A stretch of DNA of 10,325 nucleotides from Clostridiales bacterium (GTDB lineage Bacteria; Bacillota; Clostridia; Christensenellales; Aristaeellaceae), in assembly GCA_004556545.1 (NCBI GenBank), contig SFGO01000087.1:1-10325 (forward strand), read 5' to 3'. The translations under genes were made by a program, and so were the position numbers. Positions 1 through 6,614 of the stretch are shown in pieces; the first letter of the stretch is position 1; each line of letters opens with the position of its first letter. Below the pieces are notes generated by a model. The model was not told where the DNA came from. It saw only the letters and a list, made by a program, of their open reading frames with translations, and searched no databases.

Positions 1-55
1 AACTTGCCATCCACAAGTGGCAACCTTTCTTCCGCTCCCTGCTTTTCTCATGCTT

Positions 56-90
56 GAAGCCCCACTGCTATATTGCAATGGGACTTCTTT
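56..90 (+). terminator. imperfect hairpin, possible 3' end of an upstream unit
   Basis: An imperfect inverted repeat is seen: 56-68 (GAAGCCCCACTGC) against 75-87 (GCAATGGGACTTC), with loop TATATT and two mismatched spots in the stem. Only a short T run (88-90) follows, so it would be a weak terminator alone. It lies just before the much stronger terminator at 101-134 and the two may act in tandem. No coding sequence could be assigned to positions 1-100: the short open frames there are not recognisable. Confidence 0.3.
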
Positions 91-100
91 GACACTCTGG

Positions 101-134
101 CGCGGGAGTTTTGACTCCCGCGTTTTTCTTTTTT
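101..134 (+). terminator. strong intrinsic terminator
   Basis: A perfect 9-bp stem, CGCGGGAGT (101-109) and ACTCCCGCG (114-122), encloses a TTTG loop and is followed by TTTTTCTTTTTT (123-134). This is a canonical Rho-independent terminator on the + strand. It ends transcription of a gene lying left of the window and separates it from the promoter at 170-198. Confidence 0.85.
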
Positions 135-169
135 CCTTCCGGATTTGTGCAGAATCAAAATTCTGACTA

Positions 170-198
170 ATGACAATCGTTGTGCTTTCCTTTATACT
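170..198 (+). promoter_or_regulatory. sigma-A-type promoter of the DUF2238-like gene
   Basis: ATGACA (170-175, five of six matches to TTGACA) is followed after exactly 17 bases by TATACT (193-198, five of six matches to TATAAT). Transcription would start near 205, giving a leader of about 80 nt before the ATG at 287. It lies directly downstream of the terminator at 101-134, as expected for the start of a new unit. No operator-like repeat was seen around it. Confidence 0.6.
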
Positions 199-272
199 AA
201 ACAAGCGCTTTCGTCCGCGGGAATATCCGGGTCGAAAGACGCGCAAAATGCTTCTGTCCCCCCGAAACTGGC

Positions 273-278
273 AAGGAG
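273..278 (+). promoter_or_regulatory. ribosome binding site fixing the start at 287
   Basis: AAGGAG at 273-278 sits 8 bases before ATG 287-289. The same frame is open back to an ATG at 170, but that one lies inside the predicted promoter and has no ribosome site. The extra 39 upstream residues also do not look like the membrane family, so the start at 287 is preferred. Confidence 0.75.
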
Positions 279-286
279 ATTTTCCA

Positions 287-1024
287 ATGAAAAAAACACC
301 CGAGCATCAGGCCCAACGTCACCACAAGCTCTCCCGCATCTTTGAGATCATTCTGTTCGTATCGCTGGCCGCAGCGTCCGTCTATTCCGCCATCCGACTG
401 GCGGGCGCGCCTCAGTCGCTCCCGGCAGGCGTAGAAGGCAAGACCCGCAGCGACTATCTGCTCATGCTGACCCAGTGCATTCTGGGTCTGGTGGTCATGC
501 TGCTGCCCTCCCGGGCGGCTCGCCGCTGGAAACTGCCGGTGCCGGACGTTCTGTATGTCCAGTACTACATGTTCCTCTACTGTGCCATTTACCTGGGCGA
601 GGTCTTCGACTTCTATTATCTGGTGCCCTTCTGGGATACGCTTCTGCACAGCTTTTCCGCCGTCATGCTGAGCCTGCTGGGCATCACCATCGTGGACGTG
701 CTGAACCGTTCCGGCAAGATCTCCGTATCGCTGAGCCCGGGCTTTACGGCGGTCTTCGCCTTCTGCTTTGCGCTGGCGCTGGGCGCTCTCTGGGAGATCT
801 ACGAATACTCCTTTGACGCGCTGCTGGGCCTGAACATGCAGAAATTCCGCACGGCGCAGGGCGTGGACCTGATCGGCCGGGAAGCCCTGCAGGACACCAT
901 GGAGGATCTGATCTGGGACGCTGCGTCCGCCTTCTGTACGACGGCCATCTGGCTGCTGCTGACCCGCAAGCGGGCCAAACAGGATAGCGAGACGAAAAAT
1001 GAACCATGCAAACCAGCAAAATAA
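287..1024 (+). CDS. DUF2238 (YjdF)-like integral membrane protein
   Basis: A 245-residue protein with about six predicted membrane helices, at residues 17-37, 59-76, 90-112, 117-139, 153-174 and 206-226. Charged and polar residues lie in or beside the helices: FWDTLLH (D117, H121), ALWEIYEY (E170, E173) and QDTMEDLIWD (D203, E206, D207, D211). This WDTLLHxxS / WEIxE / DTMxDLIxD pattern is what I associate with the DUF2238/YjdF family of predicted membrane proteins. The family has no established biochemical role, and the spaced D/H/E residues would suit metal or polar ligand binding (inference). The N-terminus is basic (KKTPEHQAQRHHK) and no cleavable signal peptide is evident; the C-terminal tail is hydrophilic and Lys-rich. 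The gene appears monocistronic, having its own promoter (170-198), a good ribosome site at 273-278 and a hairpin at 1057-1087. Family assignment is from remembered motifs; that it is a real membrane protein is much surer. Confidence 0.8.
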   Translation: MKKTPEHQAQRHHKLSRIFEIILFVSLAAASVYSAIRLAGAPQSLPAGVEGKTRSDYLLMLTQCILGLVVMLLPSRAARRWKLPVPDVLYVQYYMFLYCAIYLGEVFDFYYLVPFWDTLLHSFSAVMLSLLGITIVDVLNRSGKISVSLSPGFTAVFAFCFALALGALWEIYEYSFDALLGLNMQKFRTAQGVDLIGREALQDTMEDLIWDAASAFCTTAIWLLLTRKRAKQDSETKNEPCKPAK

Positions 1025-1472
1025 AAGGCGGCTTCGGAGAATTGGGAGGCGCCGGGGGAGATGTCTCACGAAGGGGCATCTCCTTTTGCGTATCAAAAAG
1101 CATTCGGGATATGTTGAGGTCAAGAACGCCGAACTGAAGCTGCTGAGCGAGAGTCGAAAGATTTCCAACCTGATCTTCTCCTTGGAATTCCACCAGCGTC
1201 AGCCCGTGGGAGATAAAATCCAGCCCTGCACCTATTCCCTCTACATGACGGACGATGAGGGTGCGGTCATCAGCGACCGGCAAACGGTCATTGCAGATAA
1301 GACGAGCGACAATGCGGCAGCCCGCGTGTTCCGCGTCCGGTTCAACCTGAAAGCCGGAACCTATGATAAGAAAAAGGTCTACCGTCTGGTAATCGCAAAT
1401 GACATAGACGTGGAGGAAGTCGAGTTTCACATCGACATTGCGTTTGCAGACGATTTTGGCTTTGACCTGTGA
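999..1472 (+). CDS. truncated gene, resembles the C-terminus of a PglZ-type BREX phosphatase
   Basis: The frame is open from an ATG at 999, inside the preceding gene, but no ribosome site supports that start. The first 36 residues are Arg/Lys-rich read-through of the terminator hairpin. Convincing protein starts near 1107 (GYVEVKNAELKLLS). The rest, about 120 residues, has a beta-sandwich look with alternating hydrophobics: QPVGDKIQPCTYSLY, DEGAVISDRQTVIADKTSDN, RVFRVRFNLKAGTYDKKKVYRLVI, ending IDIAFADDFGFDL. This ending and the ISDxxxxIAD..SDN / RVFRVxFNLK pattern match my memory of the extreme C-terminus of BREX-1 PglZ (type A) proteins, which are roughly 800-850 residues, so only about one seventh would remain and no catalytic phosphatase domain is present. 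The stretch is AT-richer than its neighbours. I infer a deletion remnant of a defence locus. Whether it is expressed is doubtful. The PglZ link needs a profile search; a fragment of some other beta-rich protein is possible. Confidence 0.5.
   Translation: MNHANQQNKRRLRRIGRRRGRCLTKGHLLLRIKKHSGYVEVKNAELKLLSESRKISNLIFSLEFHQRQPVGDKIQPCTYSLYMTDDEGAVISDRQTVIADKTSDNAAARVFRVRFNLKAGTYDKKKVYRLVIANDIDVEEVEFHIDIAFADDFGFDL
1057..1087 (+). terminator. hairpin terminator of the DUF2238-like gene
   Basis: GGAGATG (1057-1063) pairs with CATCTCC (1077-1083) across a 13-base loop and is followed by TTTT (1084-1087). The T run is short, so efficiency may be moderate. It starts 33 bases after the stop at 1022-1024. 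The next open frame runs straight through it, which argues that that frame's true upstream part is missing. Confidence 0.6.
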
Positions 1473-1486
1473 GACGGCGGAAACGG

Positions 1487-1699
1487 ATGAGCGAGAAAGT
1501 CAAGCGCATCTTGGCGGACAGCTATGTCCGTCCAAGCCCCTGCGAGCATGACCCTGTGATAGATCACAGAGAACAGGAAAGGGCACTCCTGCTCTATCAT
1601 AACTCTCTTATACGTGAAGGCGCTGAATACCAAATGATCTTAAAAAACGAGATGATTGACACCGGCTTAATGGAAGCATATCAACGATACGTGAAATAA
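1487..1699 (+). CDS. small hypothetical protein coupled to the PglZ-like fragment
   Basis: I do not recognise this protein. From ATG 1487 it has 70 residues (MSEKVKRILADSYV...), acidic and basic residues mixed, no membrane segment and no cysteine pair. It is predicted mostly helical in the second half (LLLYHNSLIREGAEY...EAYQRYVK). An alternative GTG start at 1469 overlaps the stop of the previous frame as GTGA (1469-1472), which suggests translational coupling, but neither start has a strong ribosome site (only GGCGGA about 6 bases before ATG 1487). The close linkage implies it belonged to the same operon as the PglZ-like gene. In known BREX operons the gene after pglZ is often brxL, but nothing here resembles the BrxL N-terminus. 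It could be an intact small accessory protein or the head of a larger gene cut off by the transposase remnant that follows. Confidence 0.45.
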   Translation: MSEKVKRILADSYVRPSPCEHDPVIDHREQERALLLYHNSLIREGAEYQMILKNEMIDTGLMEAYQRYVK

Positions 1700-1843
1700 T
1701 GCCGCCCAACTGAGTCGGAGAGCTAAAATGGAGGACTGCCCTTTTTTACCAGCGTGTGCTTCTATATGGACGTCCTTTCGTATGTGTCAGAGGCTCTGAA
1801 AGGGCCAGAAAATCCTGTTTTGTAGCAGCTGCGGCGGTGTCTC

Positions 1844-2050
1844 GCGCTGTCCGGCGTTTACCCGCAGGGAAAACCGAGCGCGCTGCCCCGGGTGCTTTCC
1901 TTCGATGAATTCAAGGGCAACGCAAACCGCGATATTGCCAGAGCCTTCTTTCCGCAGGCAAAAATCGTGATTGACCGCTTTCGTGTTACTGTACTTGGGC
2001 GATGGATGACGTGCGCAGACTTGTTCAAACGTGCTTTCCCCAACTTTTGA
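1844..2050 (+). pseudogene. ISL3-family transposase remnant, internally deleted (copy 1)
   Basis: The frame reads KPSALPRVLSFDEFKGNA (about 1865-1924), the conserved first DDE-Asp region (IDEFKGN) of ISL3 transposases. It jumps directly to NRDIARAFFPQAKIVIDRF (about 1925-1981), a block that should follow some 50 residues later and that contains the helix after the second catalytic Asp. Compared with the second copy at 9711-10325, exactly 156 nt are missing between GAATTC (1907) and GATATTGCC (1931). A further 7 nt are lost after CGTGT (about 1987), which breaks the frame so that the conserved tail (CTWAMDDVR in copy 2) is read in the wrong frame up to TGA 2048-2050. Everything after GTTCAAA (about 2026) also departs from copy 2, suggesting another deletion to near the element's right end. 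It cannot encode an active enzyme. The 1700-1843 stretch before it holds no recognisable gene; it may contain eroded IS 5' sequence (a CSSCGG zinc-ribbon-like fragment near 1820). Confidence 0.75.
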
Positions 2051-2060
2051 CAAAAAGACC
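2039..2060 (+). repeat. possible right inverted-repeat end of ISL3 remnant 1
   Basis: The sequence CCCCAACTTTTGACAAAAAG (2038-2057) looks like the terminal repeat type I associate with ISL3-family elements, whose ends are often of the form GGCTCTTTGTCAAAAGTTG when read inward. No matching left end was found at 1700-1850, so this rests on resemblance and on its position after the transposase debris. It overlaps the U-tract of the polC terminator on the other strand. Confidence 0.35.
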
Positions 2061-2099
2061 CCGCCTGCCTCCGGCCCCAAAAAAGCCAAAGACAGGCGG
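2051..2099 (-). terminator. intrinsic terminator of the ispG-polC operon
   Basis: Read on the minus strand, CCGCCTG (2099-2093) pairs with CAGGCGG (2067-2061). An inner GGC/GCC pairing across the loop extends the stem, and GGTCTTTTTG (2060-2051) follows as the U-tract. It lies 37 bases beyond the polC stop codon (2138-2136). The T-run bases appear to belong to the end of the IS remnant (see 2039-2060). Confidence 0.75.
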
Positions 2100-2135
2100 A
2101 TTTGCCTTCAAAAAGCTTCCCAAGATCCCGCTCTT

Positions 2136-5100
2136 TTACAGCAGCGAGAACAGGTCCACCTGGCTGGTGGCGGGCAGGCCCTCCAGCGCACCCTGTAGGC
2201 GCAGCATTTCGATCACGCTGGTGCCCACGTGGGCCCGGGCCTGCAGATCCTCGATGCTGATGTAGGGCCTCTCCGGGTCCCGCGTATCCAGAATGCCCTG
2301 AATGGCCGCCTCACCCAGACCGTTGATGGCCGTGAAGGGGCAGCGCAGGCCGCCTTCCTCGGGCACGAAGCGGTTGGCGTGGCTCTTGTACAGATCCACC
2401 GGCAGCATCCGGATGCCCCGCTCCTGCATCTCCAGCACCATGTGCAGGGCGTTTTCCTCCTGCTTGTCCTTGATGGTCATTTTTTCTTCCCGGTTGGCGA
2501 ACTCCTCCAGACGGGAGCGCAGGGTCTGGTTGCTCAGCAGCATTTTGGCCGCGTCGAAGCCGTCGCCGCGGATGGAGAAATAGGCCGCGTAGTAGGCGAC
2601 GGGCCGGTACACCTTGTACCATGCCACCCGCAGGCCCATGGTGACGTAGGCCACGGCGTGGCCCCGGGGGAACATGTACTTGATCTTATGGCAGGAATCG
2701 ATGGCCCATTGGGGCACGTTGTGCTCCCTCATGGCCTCCTCCCACTCCGGCTTCAGGCCCCGGCCCTTGCGGACGCTTTCCATGATGTCGAAGCTCATCT
2801 TTTCCTGCATCCCCTGCGAGATCAGGAAGTTCATGATGTCGTCCCGGGTGCAGAAACACTGGGCCAGCTTGGCTGTGCCGGAGTTGATGATGTCCTGCGC
2901 GTTGCCCAGCCACACGTCCGTGCCGTGGGACAGGCCGGAAATACGGATCAGTTCCTCCATGGTGGAGGGCTTGGTCTCCATCAGCATACCCTGCACGAAG
3001 CCGGTGCCGAACTCGGGAATGCCCAGTGTGCCGGTCTTGCAGAGGATCTGGTCTTCTGTTACCCCCAGCGCCCTGGGGCTGGAAAACAGGCTCATGACCT
3101 GCTTGTCGTCCAGCGGAATCTCCCGGAAGTTGACGCCGGTCAGTTCTTCCAGCCGGTGCATCATGGTGGGATCGTCGTGGCCCAGACAGTCCAGCTTGAC
3201 CAGAATGTCGTGCATGGAGTTGAAGTCGTAGTGGGTGGTCAGGGTGGCGCCGCCAATGTCGTCCGCCGGGTGCTGAATGGCGGTGAACTGGCAGATGTCG
3301 TATTCCTTGGGCAGCACGACGATGCCGCCCGGGTGCTGGCCGGTGGTGCGCTTCACGCCCACGCAGCCCGCAGCCAGCCGCTCCTTATGGGCGCGGCCCG
3401 CCTTGATGCCCCGTTCTTCCAGATACTTGGCGGCGAAGCCGTAGGCCGTCTTTTCCGCCAGACCGGAGATGGTGCCTGCCCGGTACACGAAGCCCTTGCC
3501 GAATAGCTCCTCGATATAGGCATGGGCCCGGGGCTGATATTCGCCGGAGAAGTTCAGGTCGATGTCGGGCACCTTGTCGCCCTTGAAGCCCAGAAAGACT
3601 TCGAAGGGGATGTCGTACCCGTCTTTTTTCAGGGGATTGCCGCAGATCTCGCAATTTTTGTCCGGCAGGTCCACGCCCACGGTGCCCAGTTCCGGCGGCG
3701 TCAGGAACATTTTGTGGCAGTGGTCGCAGCGGTAGTGGGGCGGCAGGGGATTGACCTCGGTGATGCCGTTCATGGTGGCCACGAAGCTGGAACCCACGCT
3801 GCCCCGGCTGCCCACCAGATAGCCGTCGGACAGGGATTTGCTCACCAGCTTCTGGGCGATGGAATACAGGGTGGAGAAACCGTAGCCCACGATGGAGCCC
3901 AGCTCCTTCTCCAGCCGCTTCTGGACGATTTCCGGCAGGGGATCGCCGTACAGCTCCTTGGCCCGGCCCCAGGCGCGGTTCTGAATATCGTCCGCCGCAT
4001 CGGCCCAGTAGGGCTGAAAGGTGTCCTTGCCCTCGGGGTGCTTGGGGAACAGCCGCAGCTCTTCCACCTGATCGGCGATGAGCTTGGGATTGTCAATCAC
4101 GACCTCGTGGCATTTTTCCGCGCCCAGATAGGCGAACTCATCCAGCATTTCCTGCGTGGTCTTGAAATACAGGGGCGGCTGATTGTCGCAGTCCTCGAAG
4201 CCCAGACCAGCCTGAATGATGGTGCGGTAGATGGAATCCTCGGGGTTCAGGAAATGAACGTCGCCGGTGGCGACCACCGGCTTGCCCAGCTTCTCGCCCA
4301 GCGCCACAATGCGGCGGTTGAAGTCCCGCAGCTGCTCCTCGCTTTCCGCCATGCCCTCCCGGAGCATGAAGGCGTTGTTGCCGATGGGCTGGATCTCCAG
4401 ATAGTCGTAGAAGGCGGCGATGCGCTCGATCTCCTCGTCGGGCCGGTTGGCGGCCACGGCCCGGAACAGCTCGCCCGCCTCGCAGGCGCTACCGATGATC
4501 AGCCCCTCCCGGTACTTTTCAATATCGAACCGGGGCATGTTGGGATGGCGGTAGAAATAGCTGACGTTGCTATCGGAGATCAGATGGTTCAGGTTCTGCA
4601 TGCCCTTCTGGGTCTTGCACAGAAGGATGATATGATAGCTCTCGCCCATGCTCTGCCCTTCGATGACCTGATCCAGATCCTGCAGGGCATTCGCGCCCTT
4701 TTCCGCCGCGCCCTCGTACATTTTGATCAGGCACTGAGCCGTGGCCGCCGCGTCGTGGACGGCCCGGTGGGCGTTTTTCAGGCTCACGCCCAGCTGGCGG
4801 CACAGCGCGCCCAGCCGGTAGCTCTTCTGGTTGGGGTACAGCCGCCGGGCGAAGGTCAGCGTGTCCAGCACCGGCGCGTGGAACGAAATGCCCATGCGCT
4901 CGCATTCGGCGTTGAGCATGCCGATATCGAAAGAAGCGTTATGGGCCGCTACCGCCGCGTCGCCGATAAAGGCCAGCAGCTTGGTCACGCCCTCCGCCGG
5001 GCTTTCCTTGCCCTGCAGCATCAGGTCGGAAATGCCGGTGATCTCCGTGATCTTGGGTTTCAGCGGCACGCCCGGGTCGCACAGGAAGCTGAGTTCGTCC

Positions 5101-6614
5101 ACGATCTGGCCGTCCACCAGCTTGACCGCGCCCACCTCGATAATGCGGTCGTGGACCGTGGAAAGGCCGGTGGTCTCAAAGTCCAGCACCACAATGGGGC
5201 TGGAAAGGGGCCGGTCGTCCGCGTCCTTGACGATGGGCACCATATCCACCAGATAGCCCTCCACGCCGGGGATGAGCTTGATGTTGTTTTTCTTCGCCGC
5301 GCCGAAGGCCGACGGGAAGGCCTGCGCAGAGCCGTGATCCGTAATGGCCACGGCAGGATGGCCCCACCGGGCCGCTGTGGCCACCAGCTGGGCGGCTTCG
5401 GCGGTAGCGTCCATGGTGGACATCTGGCTGTGCATGTGCAGCTCGATGCGCTTTTCCTCGCAGTTGTCCATGCGCTCCACCTTGGGCATCTGCTGCATAT
5501 CCCGCACGCCGATGGACAGTTCACCCAAAAAGGTATCCATGCGGCAGTCGCCCCGCAGACGGACCCGCATGCCGTTTTTGATCTGATCGACCTGCTCCTT
5601 CACCCGCTGGCGCTCCTCGTCAGTGGGCGGCACCGGCTCCTCGCCCATGCCCCGGCGCTTCATGCGGTACTGATAGAAAGCCTTGCAGTAAATCGTGCTG
5701 GTCAGGTCGTAAACGGCGAAGGTCACTAGCACCGTTTCGCCGCCCTTCAGTTCCTTGGGCTCGTTTACGCCGGTCACGGTGCCCTCGATGACCACGATGC
5801 CGCTGTCCTCGGCCAGCTCCACAATGTCCACCGGCTTGTCGCCGATGGCGCGTCCCTTCAGCACGGGATAGCGGCTGTCCGGCTTGGGCGGCGGCGTGTA
5901 GGCCGGTTTCGGCGCGGGAGCCGCTTTGGGCTTGGGCTTGGGTGCGGGGGCCGAAGCGACCGGCGCTGCGCCGGGGATCTCCATAGCGGCGGCCTGCGCG
6001 TCCAGCGCCGCGTCGTCCCACGGGGGCGGCTCTTCCATGCTCCCGGATGCGCCGGAACCGTCGAAGCCGCCGGCCAGCGCGGGCGAGAAGGAGAAGCCCC
6101 GCTCCTCCCGCATTTTCTTCGTCCAGGCTTCCCGCTCGCCGCAGACTGTCAGACCCACCGTGACCTTCACCCGGAAAATATCGTAGATGCACTGGGCCAC
6201 CCGCTTATCCAGCTGATGGGAGGCAAAATACTGCATGGAGATATTATCCGGGCAGGTCAGCAGGATCCGGCCGTTTTCCATGCTCCAGCCCACGTCGTCC
6301 AGCCACGCCAGCAGCGCCGGGCTTTGGCGGCGCAGAAAATCCGTCAGCACGGACTGGTACTTGTCCAGATGGCTGAGAAAATCCTCGCCCAGCCCCGGAC
6401 TGGCGATGCGCAGGGCCACGTTCACCTGCGGAAACAGTTCCTTCAGGGTACGCTCCACCTGCAAAAATTCGCCCTCCCGCACCAGATCGTCGCACAGGAA
6501 GCTCATATAGGCCTTGTTAGCCGCTTTTTTATACAGCACCCGCTCGATGTGCAGCTTTCCCCGCAGGGGCGGCACCGCCGCCTCCAGCGCCTGCAGCATT
6601 TCCGTTTTGTTCAT
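2136..6614 (-). CDS. polC: DNA polymerase III PolC-type alpha subunit
   Basis: The replicative DNA polymerase of low-GC Gram-positives, carrying polymerase and 3'-5' proofreading exonuclease in one chain. Length is 1492 residues (B. subtilis PolC is 1437). Domain order: PolC N-terminal domains (1-165); an Ala/Pro/Lys-rich linker (about 180-250); OB fold (about 250-375); first half of the PHP domain with HMHSQMSTMD (H393, H395) and ITDHG (D426, H427); inserted DEDDh exonuclease (about 472-635) with DFE (D478, E480), AHNASFD (D563) and HxxxxD (H616, D621); rest of PHP including GDVHF (D785, H787); then the polymerase. The polymerase has a four-Cys zinc site (C963, C966, C988, C991), catalytic PDIDLNFS (D1017, D1019) and LDCLGHDDPT (D1142), plus GQHPGG at 1092-1097. 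The start ATG (6614-6612) overlaps the stop of the upstream membrane gene as ATGA, with AAGGGA at 6628-6623 as ribosome site. All catalytic residues are present, so the gene should be functional. The odd feature is the low-complexity linker. Confidence 0.98.
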   Translation of the reverse strand: MNKTEMLQALEAAVPPLRGKLHIERVLYKKAANKAYMSFLCDDLVREGEFLQVERTLKELFPQVNVALRIASPGLGEDFLSHLDKYQSVLTDFLRRQSPALLAWLDDVGWSMENGRILLTCPDNISMQYFASHQLDKRVAQCIYDIFRVKVTVGLTVCGEREAWTKKMREERGFSFSPALAGGFDGSGASGSMEEPPPWDDAALDAQAAAMEIPGAAPVASAPAPKPKPKAAPAPKPAYTPPPKPDSRYPVLKGRAIGDKPVDIVELAEDSGIVVIEGTVTGVNEPKELKGGETVLVTFAVYDLTSTIYCKAFYQYRMKRRGMGEEPVPPTDEERQRVKEQVDQIKNGMRVRLRGDCRMDTFLGELSIGVRDMQQMPKVERMDNCEEKRIELHMHSQMSTMDATAEAAQLVATAARWGHPAVAITDHGSAQAFPSAFGAAKKNNIKLIPGVEGYLVDMVPIVKDADDRPLSSPIVVLDFETTGLSTVHDRIIEVGAVKLVDGQIVDELSFLCDPGVPLKPKITEITGISDLMLQGKESPAEGVTKLLAFIGDAAVAAHNASFDIGMLNAECERMGISFHAPVLDTLTFARRLYPNQKSYRLGALCRQLGVSLKNAHRAVHDAAATAQCLIKMYEGAAEKGANALQDLDQVIEGQSMGESYHIILLCKTQKGMQNLNHLISDSNVSYFYRHPNMPRFDIEKYREGLIIGSACEAGELFRAVAANRPDEEIERIAAFYDYLEIQPIGNNAFMLREGMAESEEQLRDFNRRIVALGEKLGKPVVATGDVHFLNPEDSIYRTIIQAGLGFEDCDNQPPLYFKTTQEMLDEFAYLGAEKCHEVVIDNPKLIADQVEELRLFPKHPEGKDTFQPYWADAADDIQNRAWGRAKELYGDPLPEIVQKRLEKELGSIVGYGFSTLYSIAQKLVSKSLSDGYLVGSRGSVGSSFVATMNGITEVNPLPPHYRCDHCHKMFLTPPELGTVGVDLPDKNCEICGNPLKKDGYDIPFEVFLGFKGDKVPDIDLNFSGEYQPRAHAYIEELFGKGFVYRAGTISGLAEKTAYGFAAKYLEERGIKAGRAHKERLAAGCVGVKRTTGQHPGGIVVLPKEYDICQFTAIQHPADDIGGATLTTHYDFNSMHDILVKLDCLGHDDPTMMHRLEELTGVNFREIPLDDKQVMSLFSSPRALGVTEDQILCKTGTLGIPEFGTGFVQGMLMETKPSTMEELIRISGLSHGTDVWLGNAQDIINSGTAKLAQCFCTRDDIMNFLISQGMQEKMSFDIMESVRKGRGLKPEWEEAMREHNVPQWAIDSCHKIKYMFPRGHAVAYVTMGLRVAWYKVYRPVAYYAAYFSIRGDGFDAAKMLLSNQTLRSRLEEFANREEKMTIKDKQEENALHMVLEMQERGIRMLPVDLYKSHANRFVPEEGGLRCPFTAINGLGEAAIQGILDTRDPERPYISIEDLQARAHVGTSVIEMLRLQGALEGLPATSQVDLFSLL

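Noticed and set aside
197..1168. 323-residue minus-strand frame over the DUF2238-like gene
   Set aside because: The + strand gene has promoter, ribosome site, membrane helices and family motifs; the antisense frame has none.
2229..3506. 425-residue + strand open frame antisense to polC
   Set aside because: Same antisense shadow pattern; polC here carries all its conserved motifs.
3522..5729. 735-residue + strand open frame
   Set aside because: It is wholly antisense to polC, in GC-rich sequence where the opposite frame stays open by codon bias. It has His/Gly/Val/Gln-rich composition typical of such shadows, no ribosome site and no recognisable domain.
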